NCBI RefSeq assembly: GCF_905475345.1
Contig: NC_066590.1
Location: forward strand, 434,001 to 498,000
Origin: Vespula vulgaris
Taxonomy: Eukaryota > Arthropoda > Insecta > Hymenoptera > Vespidae
Reading direction: 5' to 3'
DNA: 64,000 bases
Below, piece after piece: positions 36,547 through 50,941 of the stretch. A model generated the notes under the pieces. It did no database searches. It worked only from the letters and a program-made list of their open reading frames with translations, and was not told the origin of the DNA. The position numbers and the translations under genes were made by a program. Numbering within the stretch: position 1 is the stretch's first letter; the number at the start of each line of letters is the position of its first letter.

Positions 36547-38656
36547 AGTAGGGGGTGGAGTGACAAAGATAGAAAGAGACAACGCAGTAGAATGTCCATA
36601 GATATCGACTTTTTTACATTCTCTTCCTTACGTCTCCCTCCCTCTCTCTCTCTCTCTCTTTATTTCTTCTTTTTCGTTCGTGCAGCGACTTCTTCGACAT
36701 ATCTTCGCATACTCTTTCCATCCTTTCTCATCTTTTCCCATTTTCTTTGCTCATCGGAATTCAATCCGCAATTTTTCCTACCGACAAACGCGCAAAACGA
36801 TCGCTTCACCGCGAAATGTATAAACGTGTAGATGAGAAAAGAAAAAAGAAAATTTTCCTAAAGAACTACCTTGCTGCTATTGACCACATCATGGAAAGTA
36901 ATATATTTCTATCAATCGATCCGACGGATGCTGAGCGTTTCGTTAAAAAGATTCAAACGAATTAACGAACACTGAATTTTCTTTTTTAGATCGATAGCTT
37001 CCAGCCATGCCGCCGTGCATTTTAAATCAGTTTTGCTACTTTTATCGTGCTACTCGCTACGTGATATTGTTCTCGTTAATAGTGCACAGTCTTTATATTA
37101 GCTCTCTCTCTCTCTCTCTATTTCTGTTCATTCGAGTAAAATTTCCGTACAATTGGAAACGAAATTTGCGTTGAGAAATAAATATAACTTTTCTCGAGGA
37201 ACAGTAGATGAATAATTAAAAAAAAAAAATGGAGAGTCGATGAAATAATAATTCCGTACGTTTCAAAGTATGCCTGTACCGAACGATTAGTAACTTTTTC
37301 CTGAATGGAAAACCACACAAAATATCGAAGAATATATAAAATAAAGGAATATTGTTTTTCGAAAGCTGAAAAATGTTGCGAGCGTTATTGGAAAAATAAG
37401 GTTTTTTTCTGCATTGGATAAAAGAACGGAGTGGCGAGAAATTTTTGTTTGCTTCGATCGCGATATACCGTCGTACGATAATCGAGAGAAAAGGGATTGT
37501 TTTTGTTTCGACCGACGTTGCACGAAACCAACGATGTGGGATTTTAATTATGCAGATTACACATAGGTACTCGCAACGAGGGATATCGTACTTTGAAAGA
37601 AAACGCTATCAGCCCTGCGATCGAGCCTCTAAGGATTGCTAAGCATCGTAAATAAAGCGGTAGGATAAAATCGGAAGCTTTATTACATTTTACCGTAATC
37701 TATTCGTTGTGCCTGTTATTTTGAAAATTAATCGTTAACGCGTTAAAAGCTTTAAAGCGATTAATGATCGAAGAGCTAAGAAGGAGGAAAATCGAAGGAA
37801 AACTCACGAGACAAGAAATAAAGGGAAATTGGCAAGAACGGTCAATCTTAAAAGAGGTCAACTCTTTCTACGGCTTTTTCCCACGTTCGAACGTTTGGCG
37901 TTTGACTCGCATTTTATTATTAAACTTCCTTGTTATCCTTTCTCTCTCTCTCTCTCTTTTATCCTCGGTGACATTGCCAAAGGGAATTATATTTCTTATC
38001 TCTGGAATAGGATTCGTTCTACATCCAAAACGTCTAATCTGTGTTTGCTCGAATGTGACAGACGAGTATATAGATGTCGCTTTAAACTTACGAAACGTTT
38101 AGCATGTTTAATCGTTGCTTGCTTTTATCCCTTTCGTTAATAAACCTTCTCTGAGATTATTCGCGAATATCTCTTTATCTACGTATGTTTCTTCCTCTTT
38201 CCCTTTCCGTCTAAGTTCATAAAAGTCTTTGATAGACGAATGGACATTAATATTAAAAAGTATTTGCTGTCGTAAAGAATGAAAGGAAGAGGCAGAAAAA
38301 ACAGAGATATCGATGAAACGGAAACGATCGTCGAACAATCGTTTTACGCTCGTTGCCTCGATACTTACAATTCCATTTGTATGTGTTTCGAGCGAAATAC
38401 GCACTGCGATCGTACGAGATTCTTTCGCAAGTTCTTACGTACTTACGTAACTACGTTTCGATTCCGACATCGCGTTAAAATGGATAGGTAGATTACTCTT
38501 GATAAAATACTATCACCCGATACAACCAGCTAGATCGAGAGCTTGATCGAACATAAATGAAAACATAAAATACACGCTTCTGTCTCTTTTTTAGTACGAT
38601 TAAATTATGCTCGAGAGAAAATGTTTAGTCAATTATATAACGCAAACAAATGTCAT

Positions 38657-38658
<2 letters not shown>

Positions 38659-38703
<45 letters not shown>
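38659..38703. repeat. (CT)n microsatellite
   Basis: About 22 pure CT units, the second-longest pure tract of this type in the window. Confidence 0.95.
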
Positions 38704-38705
<2 letters not shown>

Positions 38706-41700
38706 TTTTTACATATCTATGTAGGACATGCAGGTATACAAAGTCTGAAATGTTAATGGACGTTCCATCTCTCTCTTTTTCCCCATTTACTATCTCCTTT
38801 TCTTCTGTATTTTCCATTTTAACAATGACCAAGGAAAAGCACGACGTGAAAATCGCAAGCATTCTTTCGTATTACGACGGATGGCGTAATAATATTCTCT
38901 GAATGGTTCTCGTACAATGGCAAGTTAAAGGGCGAACAGAAGTGTTCTTTTACTCGACTTCTCGCGTTCACCTACGTTTTCACATTATCTAAGAAAGTGG
39001 CCAGCCTATTGGTACAATACACTTGCGCGTGACTTCCTCGCAGTCAGGGCAGTTTTTTCCTCTAGTCCCTCGCTCGTGCGAGAAAAGTATTTTCGCAAGA
39101 CGAATAAACTTTTTCCAACAACCGTATACGACCTGGAGCAACACAGATGTCGCATTACTTCTCTTGTAAATATCGTAGATATATTTTCATATTCTTTTCT
39201 CATAAGAAATATAAGTATCGTCGCTTTGACGCAGCATCGATGCTGCTAATTAGCGAGCTATATACTTATGCTCTTTGTCGAGAATCGATACGAAAGGGAT
39301 TCGCGTATTCTCCTCGCGTTCGTCTTCGAGAGATAAATAAAAAAAAGAAAGACAAATAATGCCTTTTTCCGATATTCTATTCACGTCGCAATATCGAGAA
39401 TCGAAGTACGATCACCTAAAACAATATATATAGAACAGAATATGTTTGGAAGTTACGTACACTCGTTAAAATTTATCGCTCGCTGGCAACGGATATGGCT
39501 CCCGATACTTGCAAGATTTGTCGAATGGATCAACGAATCGTGATTTTACGTAAAGAATTTTTCGTAAAATTCTCTCTCTCTCGAGAAAAGCGCACGTGGA
39601 ACTTGATCCGTCGTCACGACGACGCGATCTTATCCGATACAAAAAAGAAACGTGAGCGCCGCCGCCGATATAAAAATTTATTCCAACTTTTAACTTTGAT
39701 TAGAAATTTTCCAAGTGTAACGAGTTTCGAACTATAATTCGAGTTATTTCAAAGTTTAAGTAAATGATCGCAATCCTGTTTTCGTCGGGCGTGTTTATAA
39801 TTGCCATAATGAGAAGAAGTAAATCACAGGTGGGCGATACTAGCTTTACGATACTAGCATGGCACCGTGTACAATGTACTGTAGATACTCACCGAGCTGC
39901 GGTTTAAACTTCTCTTCGGAAGCCAACGGAATTGGGACGGAATTGTGAAACGTCCTAGACAAACTCTCTTTTAACTTTCAAAATCGGGAGCTTTGCTATT
40001 TCTCGATTACATCGATGTTTCCTCTTTTCTTTTCTTTTATTTCGCTCTTTTTCACGGAGATCTCTTCTCTTTTTCGACATTACTTCATTCCCGTTTCATA
40101 TCGTCCTCTTTAATGAGCTTGTTTCTCAATGCTCGCCCTATTTCGAAATTCATTAAAAGACAAAGCTGCCGTATTTTATTCTCTGCACAGGAAGTACTTT
40201 AATCGTTTCACAAATGCTCCTCGTTCGATCATTTTCTTTCGCTGGACGATGCTTACGACGTATCGAGCGTTCGCCGTCGCGCAGTTTCTTCCCGACGAAT
40301 AATTAAAATTCTTTTTCGTACTTTTCAAAAAACGCTCTCCTCTGATTTCTGTCTTCTGAACTTGAATACAATATCGGTAGCTAGGATTTTTTTCTTTTTT
40401 CTTTCTTTTTTTTTTGCTCAACCGTTCGAGCCGAGGAAGATGAAAAAAGCGAAGCGAAAAATCGGAAAATGCATTGAATCGGAAAACAACACATTTATAC
40501 TTGGCCAACAGACTTGTTGTTGAATACTTTTGGGGTTAACGAACGTGAGGCAGCTTTGCGCGGGTAAGCGTGTCCGTATAAAAGAGCTGATAGAGGGAGA
40601 GGGAGGGGGAGGGAAAAGCGTATTCACGGTTATAAAATAGCACGTTCCGTTATATCGGAGATAGCTTCGAGCATGTAAAAACGAGAGGATGTCCAATATT
40701 TAAATATTTTTCAGAGTTAATTAATCCGATTTAATTATTGCATGCTTTCGCGACTTCTCGAACGATATTAATACGATTCGGCGTATTAATGGTAAAACAA
40801 AGGATATGCGACTGACAGGAAACAGCTCGATAAAATTTAGTAGCAAGCTCCTTCAAAGTATTGCTCTTCAGGCCTTATAACTTCTTCTCCGCATACGCTT
40901 TTTCCATATCTTTTATGTATTTTTCCCTCTTTTTATAGTTTTCTCTTCGATCGAGATATCCGCGCGACGCGTCTTCTTCTTTCTCCTCTCCCTATTCGCC
41001 ATGTCAATGAATAAGCTTCGACGCTGCGAGGCTAACGCTCCAAGAGAAACAAAAGCTCGCCCGTATTTCCATTTTATTCCGCTTCTTCTCCCTCCCTCCC
41101 ACCCTCTCTCTCTCTCTCTCTCTCGGCAACATCCAGAAGCGAAGAATATTTTTATTTCTTTTTCTTTTTCTACTTTTCAGACACGACCGCCGAGTGTGTC
41201 TTACGCAATCGTCATTGCGAACAGCTTTTGTTCGTTATAACTTTTGATAGGAAGTACAATTTTTAATTCCGTTTGATGTACTGCACAAATCGGGACGTTA
41301 TACGAATGCGAGTTTTGCCCGCCTGTCTGCGAACGTCAACTTTTTTTCGACGAATGCTACAAATTGGTAAAAACAAATCTAATCAAATTCCACATTCGGT
41401 ATATCTACCATAGAGAAAAATAGCTATTCCATACAATTCCAAACAAATAACTCGATGAGTCTCAAAATGATGCCCATTGTAATATAAACAGTTTAAATTT
41501 GAAAAGCTTCGCTCTTTCGTTATATTCTTGGATGCGTGGCTACGAGACAGTCGAATCGTTTTTCAAAATTTTCTCTTTTTCACTTTCAATTCTGACAAAT
41601 AATTTTTATGAATAGAGGGATATAAGACGATGATCCTTTTTCGTTAACGAAGTCAAAGAAGTAGAAGTAAATTGAAAGGAAGCTAATCGCGCTATTTCCG

Positions 41701-44700
41701 TCTCCTTTTATTTTTATTTCTTTTCCTTTTTTTTTTTTTTTTTAAGCGACAATGTGTGCAGTGTAAACGATAGATCGTTCGTGGGAGAGTCTGAACTAGA
41801 TAGAATCGCTCGGATATGCAAAGGATGCAGTAATTAAAAGTTAGAAACAGGATCCTGACTATCTGTCAGATACACACCGTGTCTTAAATTCTAGCCGTAT
41901 GACCCTTTTGTCCGAACGACCTGGTTTTTTTCTTTACGAAGAATAAGCATCGAGCTTTCTCTCTTTCTGTCTCGTCGATTCGCGAATTAAAATTCACTCG
42001 TGGGCGTATCGTTCCCGGCGCAAAACAAAGATAAACAAAGAGACAAAAAAGTACACGATTGAAAAATTCGATGGCTCGAGCCATTTCAAGGTCGCTCTAC
42101 GGTTTTTCTTTCGGGTTTCTCTTTTTTCAAGGATATCGAACGTAATGCCTTTGGAAGTGTACGCTCAAGTTCGTTCGAAATTCAACTAGCTCTCGTCGAT
42201 CGAGGAAAAGTTTAGGACACTTGGAGACGGAGAGAGGACGTCGTCGACGTCGTTGCCAACTCGGACAGCTGTCAACGACCTCGAAACACTCTCATCGAAA
42301 CCCACTTCCTGTCTTGCCATATCCTACAACTTTTCTCTCGCGAGCTGATCCTCCATCGAAGAAACTTCCGTCTCTGACGTACCTTCGCCGAGAAGTCCAT
42401 TGTCTTTCGTCCTTATTACCAAGGACTTTGAAACTACGGTGTTACGTTTGACATCGCTCTCTGCCCCCCATGACTTTAAAAGGGAGATCCACGGTCTGGT
42501 CGATCTGTTTCTCTCGCGTTTCTTTTTCTTCTCCGTTTCTTTTGTGGTTTCGAACAAACGGAGACAAGTTGGCGTTACTCTACGAAAGAACGAAAAAACT
42601 TGTTTAATTATCTACTTTTTATCCGGCCGTTTATCAGAGAATTTTTCCCTTGCGATTTAACCCGGCGAAGCACGTGTTTCAAAGTGGTCTTCAGCGGTAA
42701 AGGTATAAAGGGATGGTTCCGACTTAAAATGTAAATCGAGTGAATCGTCTGGCTCGTTAATCGAATCGATCAAGTGGTAAATTAAGTAGAGGGAGCGAGA
42801 GAGAGAGGGAGAGAGACGAAAGAGTTTTTTTTTTTTTTTAAAGAGACGGACGATTAAACGACGGTTGTACCGATAAGGGAATGCAAAAGATATATCGAAA
42901 GGTGCGGCAAAGTCGACGGTGCGGTACTTCTCAAGTGGTCTCTCGTCGAGTCGAAGGCACGAGGCCAAGGTTAGATTTCTTTCGACGAAGCAGGATGCCG
43001 TATTTATCGTGCCAAAGCATTTTCATCTATTTTCGACATCCACGCGATTGTTGAGAAAACGAGTGATTTTCCCTTTTGTGAAATTCTCGATCGCGAGTTG
43101 AAGCCTTTTGAAATTTTTCAACGATCTTCTTTTTTTACGATCGATTCCACTATTTGTATCATTCCGTTGCTCGTCCAAGAAGGGAAAACGCACCTTGGTT
43201 TCGCCCTTTTCCCCCGTTCGAATTCAGATTCGTACATGAATCTAGAAAGCCGGAATAAAGGAGTGCTCTTCACGGTAAAAGGACGAAATGCGACTCTCGT
43301 TTTAAAGCGAATTCTACGTTATTTCTTTTTTTTCGTTCTTTCTTTGCGAGTAGATACCGAAAACGTCACTTTCCGCAGGAACGGTCACTTTTGTCGTGCG
43401 ATATAGATATAGATGGCATACAATAGCCATAGAGGACAAACGAATGTGTAGCGGCGTATCTTTGAGAGCGAAAAGAAGAAGAAAAATAATTTAAAAAAAA
43501 CAGTCTTAGTCCATCGCTAAACCGTATCTCCGTCTCTCGGTACCAATCTCTTTCACCTATTCACTTTTAATTTCATTGTCCTTTATCCAGAATGGAACGA
43601 GAAAAATTCTCGCGAGAAATAATCTCCCTTGTGAAAAGCGATAATCGCAACGCGTTACCACGATTATTCGACGAACAAAGCGATTTATTCTCCATTCGAG
43701 ATTACGAAAAAATTCTCTTTTTTTCTGGAGAAAAAAAAGTTTGCTGGCAAAACTTTGACCAATCAACGAAATAATTAAGGTTAATTGATTTTCAAGGGGA
43801 AGCGCGGTACGAATGGACGTGTATAATACTGCCACTTATATTAGACATTTCAATTAAGGGAGAGAGAGAGAGAGAGGGAGAGAGGGAGGAGAGCACGAGC
43901 AAGAGACAAGTTCCTTCGTTCTAGCGAGAGATGTATAAACCTCGCGTTGAACCATTGCACTTCTGCGTTCCGGATCCACAAAATACACTCAATGGTTATG
44001 CCGTGTTTATCTATCGACGTTTATTAAAGTAACAAGGAATAACAGGATATTGGATTTTATTATTGTTTGACCTACATGTTGAGAATAGTAACGTGGAAAT
44101 CGATATGAACTGCGCCGTATGTGCGATCTCAAATTTTAACGAAGGGAAAGCATTTTAAAAAGCACGAAGAGTATAATCGTTCGTTATCGTCGAAGAAAAT
44201 TAAGGTAAAACGTTTCGTTTTAGAATTTGCCAAGAAGTTTCTTATTCGCTCCCTTCTTACCCTCGAGTTGGCAAATTAATTAAGGAAATTCCTCGCGGAA
44301 TTTTAAGTTGGAATCGAAGATCGTGCGCTTCCGAATCTTTGCCTGTAATAGCTCGCTGTTGATCGCCGAACGATTTCGTCGATTCATGCGAGCGTCGTTT
44401 AATCGAAAGTAGAAAGACTTACTTCCTACGGTTTCGCGACAAATTAAAGTTCACCTTTACCGTTGTCGCTACGAAATTCCGCTCGCGCTTCTTCGAGCGG
44501 AAGATCCTCGTCAATTTACGAGTACCTTTTATGTGTGTATTCCCGTATCTACGAGATAACTCGCACGGACTTTGCTCTAGGAAATTTCATACGAACTAGC
44601 CAATCGTATCGTTTGAAAATTTCTCACGAAAGAGCGGATGTCACGGGGGAAACACAAAATATACGAGAAGAGAGAAGATGGAGAAAGAGTTAGTGTCGTA

Positions 44701-47700
44701 ATTTTAATAAAGTATATATAAAAAAAAAAGTATGAATAACGCGAACGTAAAGAGAGATAAGTTACGGAAGCTCCGGTATATTCGGACCGTTCGTCTCTGT
44801 CGGTTCTTAGGAGTTTCTTTGCTTTTAAGGACGCATGTTTTCTTCTGCGTTTATTTCTTTTCTTTATCCTTCCTTTCTAGACTTTCCAGACTGTCTCCTC
44901 TTGACCCTGAAACTTAACCATTAGTCTCCGGTATCACCTCTTGGCGGGAAGAGAATAAAAGGAGATAAAAGGAGAAAAATCGAGACGACATTCTTTCGCA
45001 TATCGTTCATATTTATATCCGATCGATTCTCGATATATTCCCATATCGTTTGTCAATGACATTTTCGTGAAACGTAATCAATACGTTTCTCGTAAAGTTC
45101 GATAGAATATATATATAGTCGACTGAAATTTGTAACTGTACCGTCGAGATCTACTTGACGTATTCGCGAATAAACGTATCTCGTTATCGTACTATGAAAA
45201 TCGAGGGCGAATATCCGACTTTATGATGTAGACGCGATAAATACGTAATATCAAATTTTTCACGTTAAAATCCCGAATAAAGTGCAAATTATGAAGTACA
45301 GGAATTGTCGCGTTTCGCCGAGAGAACCGAAAGAGAAAGGTGACACGAATTTTCACGTCTCTCGCGAACCGAGAAGATTTTAGATACTTCTTTCTGTCGT
45401 ACTCTCGAAAGAACATCAGCGTGAATTATAATTAACGCTAAGGCTAATTTTTCTCTATGGAAAAAAGAAAAAAATCTTTTTTCTCGTTCTCCTTGCTTAT
45501 ATAGCGACGTTAACAAAGGAAAGTAAAGTAACGTCCGTACTTTCGCTTTGCGAGTCATCGAGCATTGAGAGAAGCATTAAAATAATTAGTACCGTGTGAA
45601 AATTGGAAGAAGAAACGAAAGGATTATTTGTGGATAACCAACGATAATCACGAGTCGCTCGTAATTTTAGTAGCTTACGATTTTTCAGACAGTTTACGAG
45701 ACACTTTTCTTCTTCCTTTTTCTTCCTTCCTTATTCTCTTCCATATTTTTCCCTTACAAAGTATCTACCGTTTTCTTTCAAAATTCACGGCACCATTCCG
45801 CGATTAATAACGTCGGGGTTAGTTAATGCGAAACCACGTCCGCGAAAAAACCCCTCCACGAGTCTGAACGAGATTTCCGTGCGAAGAAGCGATTTCCTTT
45901 CTTTTTTTTTTATTTTTGATACCAATTTCTTTTTTCTACGATTTCTCTCTCTCTTTTTTTTTTTTTTTTACAGTTACTCCTGCGTTTGCATTTTTCTCTT
46001 TTTGCCTTGAGAAAGGCTAAATGTACTATTCCCAACGAGTTTATCGCGATGCTACCGTCCCAACTCGTAACTCGTTTTACGTAACGATCAAAGTTGTTGT
46101 CTATTTTCACGTACACAGGGTGTATAATAGGGTTTCGTGAGAAAGTAGAGGAAAGTATTAGATACTCATACGGCCATACTTGCATATAGGGTAAGAAAAA
46201 TAGGTTATTCTATATGGATTATGGAACGCATACGTATGTAAATATGAAATACTCGTGTACATGATCGAAGTACGTAAAGCAATCCGTTGGCTTTCAGAGA
46301 ACTTCCTTTTCTACTAGAAAGCACTCTCGAAAATTTCGCAGGGTTTCGAAGTCGAAAAATAAACCGTCTAAATTTTTAGACGTAAAATTTTTAGGCTAAC
46401 TCTCTTTAAGTCTAGGCTACTCGCAGAGATCTTTGAAACGCTGACGTTTCACCGACCGAGAATTTCTCGAGGAGCGACGTAAATTTATAGTAAATTTGTT
46501 TCAAGAGTAACGCCCGTCCAAAGCAGTTACGCGAAAGTTATTGTGTATAATAGGAAAGCGAACGAACATTTTGAGGATAAGGAAAAATGACGTGACGATA
46601 AAGAGGGACGAAACGATATCGTGATAAAGAGCGCGATAAAGCGCGACATAAAGGGAGCGCTTGGGAGAAGAGAGAGAGAGAGAGAGAGAGAGTGAGCTGT
46701 CCGAGTCTATCGAAAATTGGTTCACGTGACTTTTCCAAAACAATTTCACATGCCTCTTAACAAGTTTGACCAAACTTGCGAAAGGAAAGCAAATCAAATA
46801 TATTCTACGTAAAAAGGATCGGTTTCGTTGATCGTTGATCCTTTAATCCGTCGGAAGAGCAACTATAAATCGTAGCTCGACGAGTTATAACATTACCGCG
46901 AGTATTTCCTTTTCTCTTTTTTTCTTACCTTTGACCGCGCTAAGCGAATAAATACGACGATTATTTGCCGGTCGAGAATGGTTTTAACTCAAATGGAAAT
47001 TCTCTTCTCCGGAATGCAAAGGAATAAAGAAAGAGAAGAAACGTAAGGGCGCGGAAGGAACTTGCGAGTCGCTCGCAAGTTCTTCTTTTTTCTCGCGTCG
47101 ATGGAATCACGTAACGATAGGTCGGGAAAAAGCGCGAGAAATTTTATTGCAGCTATTCTCGAAGAAAATTTTCGAGAGCTGCGATGCGATGAAATCGGAG
47201 AGTCTAATAATACATCCACCGAAATATCTCTTCCTTCGAGTTCGACGTAAAGGCGGAGGAAAGATCACGGGAGATATTTTCTTTGTGCGGTCGAATGAGA
47301 TTTATGGAAAAAGACGAAAAAACTAAAGTGCGTGTTTGCGTTCGTACGAACGGCGCCGCGAATTTACGGAGAAAATCCAAATTCCTTGGTATCTCGCGTA
47401 TACCTCGGTATTTCGGAGCGCATGTCGCGGTTCGCTTTCGAAGTCGTTGCTTTTTCAAGCGTCTAAGCTGGTAGGAGCCCTAGAAATTTCGAGGATTTAC
47501 TTTTTCTCCGATATACACGCGCTGTTTTGTCTACTTGCACTGCGACGTTCCTCTCCACTTAACTTTGACTTCTCTACATGGAATAAAAGGACAAATGAAT
47601 GTAATATCGTAATCGAGGAGATAAATGCAAAAGAGGGAACGTCGTCCTAGCGCTTCTAACCCACTGCTTGGAAAACTTACGGAAGGTGGTTTAAAAGGGA

Positions 47701-48624
47701 CGGGCAAGAAATATCAGGGTATTAACGCGACAAGCAGAATCTGTATGCGCGATAACGTTTCACGAGCTACGTTTGCTCTCGTTGCATTCGCACGCTGAGA
47801 ATTAGTCAGCGTGATATTAGATAAGTAAACGAGTAGTACGTGGTCTCGCAAATAAAGCGCGAACGATTACGAAAGAGCAACGACGAGGCCGACGAAAAGA
47901 AAAGGATCGACTCGAATCGATCGTTGTAAATTCTTTATCGTTCCCAACTAATACGCGAAAGGAAGGAGAGAAATAAAGGAGAGAAGGTAAGCTTATTTGG
48001 GAACGATCCGATCTACCTTCCACGATCGTTAGAATCATTTCCGGCGATATAATAGGATCGTCTTGCGGTTCCGCATAAAGATGCAAATGCTATTAGTTTT
48101 TTCTCGATACCTTCGGCCAACCGTGGAAATTTTTCGCTTTCGCGATCGCTTATATCTGAGAAAGATCGGTATGTACACAGGTGCATCTTTATAAAAAATT
48201 TCTCTTCTTTCGTCGTTTCTTTACCTTGCCCCCACGAGAAAAACTTAAATGAACCTTTTACTCCTCGAGGCGTTCTATTTACCAGCAAGCGAGATTTATT
48301 CATCGCTTGAGAATTTTTCTCTCTGTCTTTTTCGAGACTTTCCTCGCCTTCGGTTATATCGGTAAGATCACACGGTTACCAACGTATTCAACCGTATGCG
48401 TTTAAAGCTGCCGCGGAAACAGTTCGTAGCCGGATCACGTAGGCCGCCGCTGGATCAACCGTATGACCCAAATGAAACGTCGCCCTGCTTTTCCCTGCTT
48501 CGGCCTGTTTCGTCTACCGTACAAAAAGAAATATACGCGCGATCAAATATGTGAACCGACTGAAATATTCGTCCTACTCTTTCTTCTTTCTGCGTCGCGT
48601 AATATCGACCGTTTACCGTACATA

Positions 48625-48657
48625 CGTTCGTTCGTTCGTTCGTTCGTTCGTTCGTTC
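48625..48657. repeat. (TTCG)n tetranucleotide repeat
   Basis: Eight tandem TTCG units. A shorter TTCG run recurs at about 53019-53034. The unit contains a CpG, unusual for a microsatellite that has persisted if the region were methylated. Confidence 0.95.
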
Positions 48658-48916
48658 TTTCGCTCTCGTAACGACACTTGTTATCAACGAACGCGACAAT
48701 CGCGTGATATACTTCATCGGTCACGAACGAATTTAATAAACGATAATGAGATGGGAATAAAATAAAATCGATTGGAATAAGGGCAGAAACTTAATGAGCC
48801 GTGCGAAACGTTGCTGATTAATGTTCCTATACATGGTTCGCTATATATTATAGAAGGTAACGATAACTCGCTGGACGTTCTTCCTGCGAGCGGAAAGTAT
48901 ATTTTTTCCCGTGATA

Positions 48917-48938
48917 TACGTATCTCTATAGATACGTA
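48917..48938. other. Perfect 9-bp stem, 4-nt loop
   Basis: TACGTATCT (48917-48925) and AGATACGTA (48930-48938) are exact reverse complements around a CTAT loop. Isolated in non-coding DNA. Confidence 0.7.
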
Positions 48939-50898
48939 CGTATAGGTGTCGCGTCCTATGCGCATGCGTATTCCCTCGTATATGTACATTCGATAAAGTT
49001 ACACGGCGAGTGTATTAAAAAGCTCTTGGACGTGATAGGCGAAGGATAACGTTGCGTGAAAAATAAAGACGACCGCGAGAGATCATCGAGTTTATTTCTC
49101 TAGAGTGACCCACAGCATAATAATAGAATCTTACGAGAAGATAACAAAAGCTTGTAATTCTTTCTCGCTTATCCCGCGAACTATCCATTTTTTTTTCTTT
49201 TCGTTTCTCTCTAATCGCAGTATCTCTCTCTCTCTGTCTCTCTCTCCCTCTCTCTTTACTCCCACGGAATAAATATATTTCCTCCAGCCGAGAAAAAGCT
49301 TCGTATCGGACCAGGATTTATACCGTCGTCGAAGGAATGACAAAGAACGTACTCTTTCTTATCGAGAATATCGCGATTCGTCGATTCGTCGTAAATCGAG
49401 CGTCTTGGAATTTTCAGATTCCGATGCAATACCGCACATTTATCTTTTTTAAAGAGATATCTATAATACGAATTAGATATGGTCGACTCGTCCCTTATAG
49501 GTCGAACGTTCGCGTTCCTTCGGACAGACTTTTATTGTTCTCTCTTCGTCCTTTCCAAAGGTAGAGCAGGATGTATGAACCTTCTGGAGTACTTTCAAAA
49601 GAAAATGTAAGGGATAAGAACCGATTGGAGAACGTATCGGCACTTTTTTTTGGCCGTAATGGACACGTTCATTCGCCAAGAAAAACACTGTTTGCCACTT
49701 TTGTCGGGAGCAAGGATTACCCGATTTATCTTCTTTATTTCACGCCCTAAGATATTCGTCTTACGTTATAAAAGGGCGGTGGTCTCCGAGATACGACGGC
49801 CGTGGGTACGGAGTCGCGAGAAAGACGAGAGAAATACTCGGGAACGTATATACTAGAATTATCATGTTTTTCTCTTCTTTTTTCTTCGCGAAAGCTTACC
49901 GTTCTCTTTGTCTCTTATTGAATTTATAGTCTCGTCGAAGATAGCCACGTTGGAGTTGCAGACGTACGCTAAGGTGCTCGTTTCTTCGCGTTAAGCCAGA
50001 CAGATCATGTGAAACGTGTGCTTTCTAGTCTTGCCTCCGGAAAACTTTTCCTTCTCTTTCTCTTTTTCTCTCATTTTTTTTTGTGTCTTTATCTTCGTCT
50101 TACAGTCTTTCGTTTTTCTTTTCGAATTCTTTAGAAGCAAGAACGAACGTTAGAAATGAAGAAATACGTCAATTTCGTCGAACTGTTCTCGTTTTTTTTT
50201 CTTTTTTTTTTCTTTTTTTTTATCTTTCATCGAAAGAAGGGAATAGATGGGACTGTAAGGCGAAAGAACTGATCGGAAAATATCGTGCTCGTTCTTTGAT
50301 CAGAAAAAATGCACTTTGGTTTAAAGCAACCTTATACCCAGTGATAGGATGATAGGAGCGTAACGACAGGATACGCTGTTTACTCTCGTCATAAATGAAC
50401 CGTGTGCCGAAGATCAAAGTCCCCGAACGTACCTACGCTAGGCATCGTTTAAACGACGACGGCGACAAGGGTAATTACGCAAAATGACGAGATTAGTTAA
50501 ACGGGAAAAGTAACGAAAGGTCGTTACGTTTCGAAAAGCGTTATACGCGAAGGACGCAACGACGACGAAGACGCGGATCGATTGATTCGTAGAAACCGCA
50601 CGCGTAGCCACGATTTTGGCCGCACACGAAGCCGCGAACGTTGCCGCAGTCGCAGCCACGGGAGAAACCCCTCTTCTCGTTGTCGAAATTGTTCAACATT
50701 GTCAACGTGCGCCCATTGTATCCCTCGATTTCGTTATTTCGTTCTTTGTGCAATAATAACGAGAACAACGTTTCGTTATAAGAGGATTGTATTATTTTTA
50801 TACGCGGGTAGAGTAATGATTTTTACTGCGAGGGAAAATGTTTGTCAGCCGTTAAAAAGAAAATATATAGATTAATATATATATAATATAAAAAAATT

Positions 50899-50937
<39 letters not shown>

Positions 50938-50941
50938 GGAA
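50899..50941. repeat. Compound (TA)n(GA)n microsatellite
   Basis: A TA run passes directly into a GA run, in non-coding sequence. Confidence 0.9.

Larger units (their letters stand above)
26601..36999. other. Gene-free CpG-rich interval, part 1
   Basis: No exon I would defend. Open frames are short, arginine/serine/leucine-rich and overlap on both strands, as expected from CpG-rich non-coding DNA. Contents include CT/GA microsatellites at about 27241-27276, 27487-27519, 33114-33130, 34075-34098, 35008-35034, 35652-35731, 36515-36542 and 36641-36659; poly-T near 28112-28126; a tandem hairpin pair at 28024-28060; and a 44-bp imperfect palindrome at 31573-31616. Confidence 0.5.

Noticed and set aside
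50438..50875. Cys/Gly-rich minus-strand and Arg/Ser-rich plus-strand frames
   Set aside because: Both derive from a locally repetitive GCCGC/ACGAAG-type sequence and lack splice or family support.
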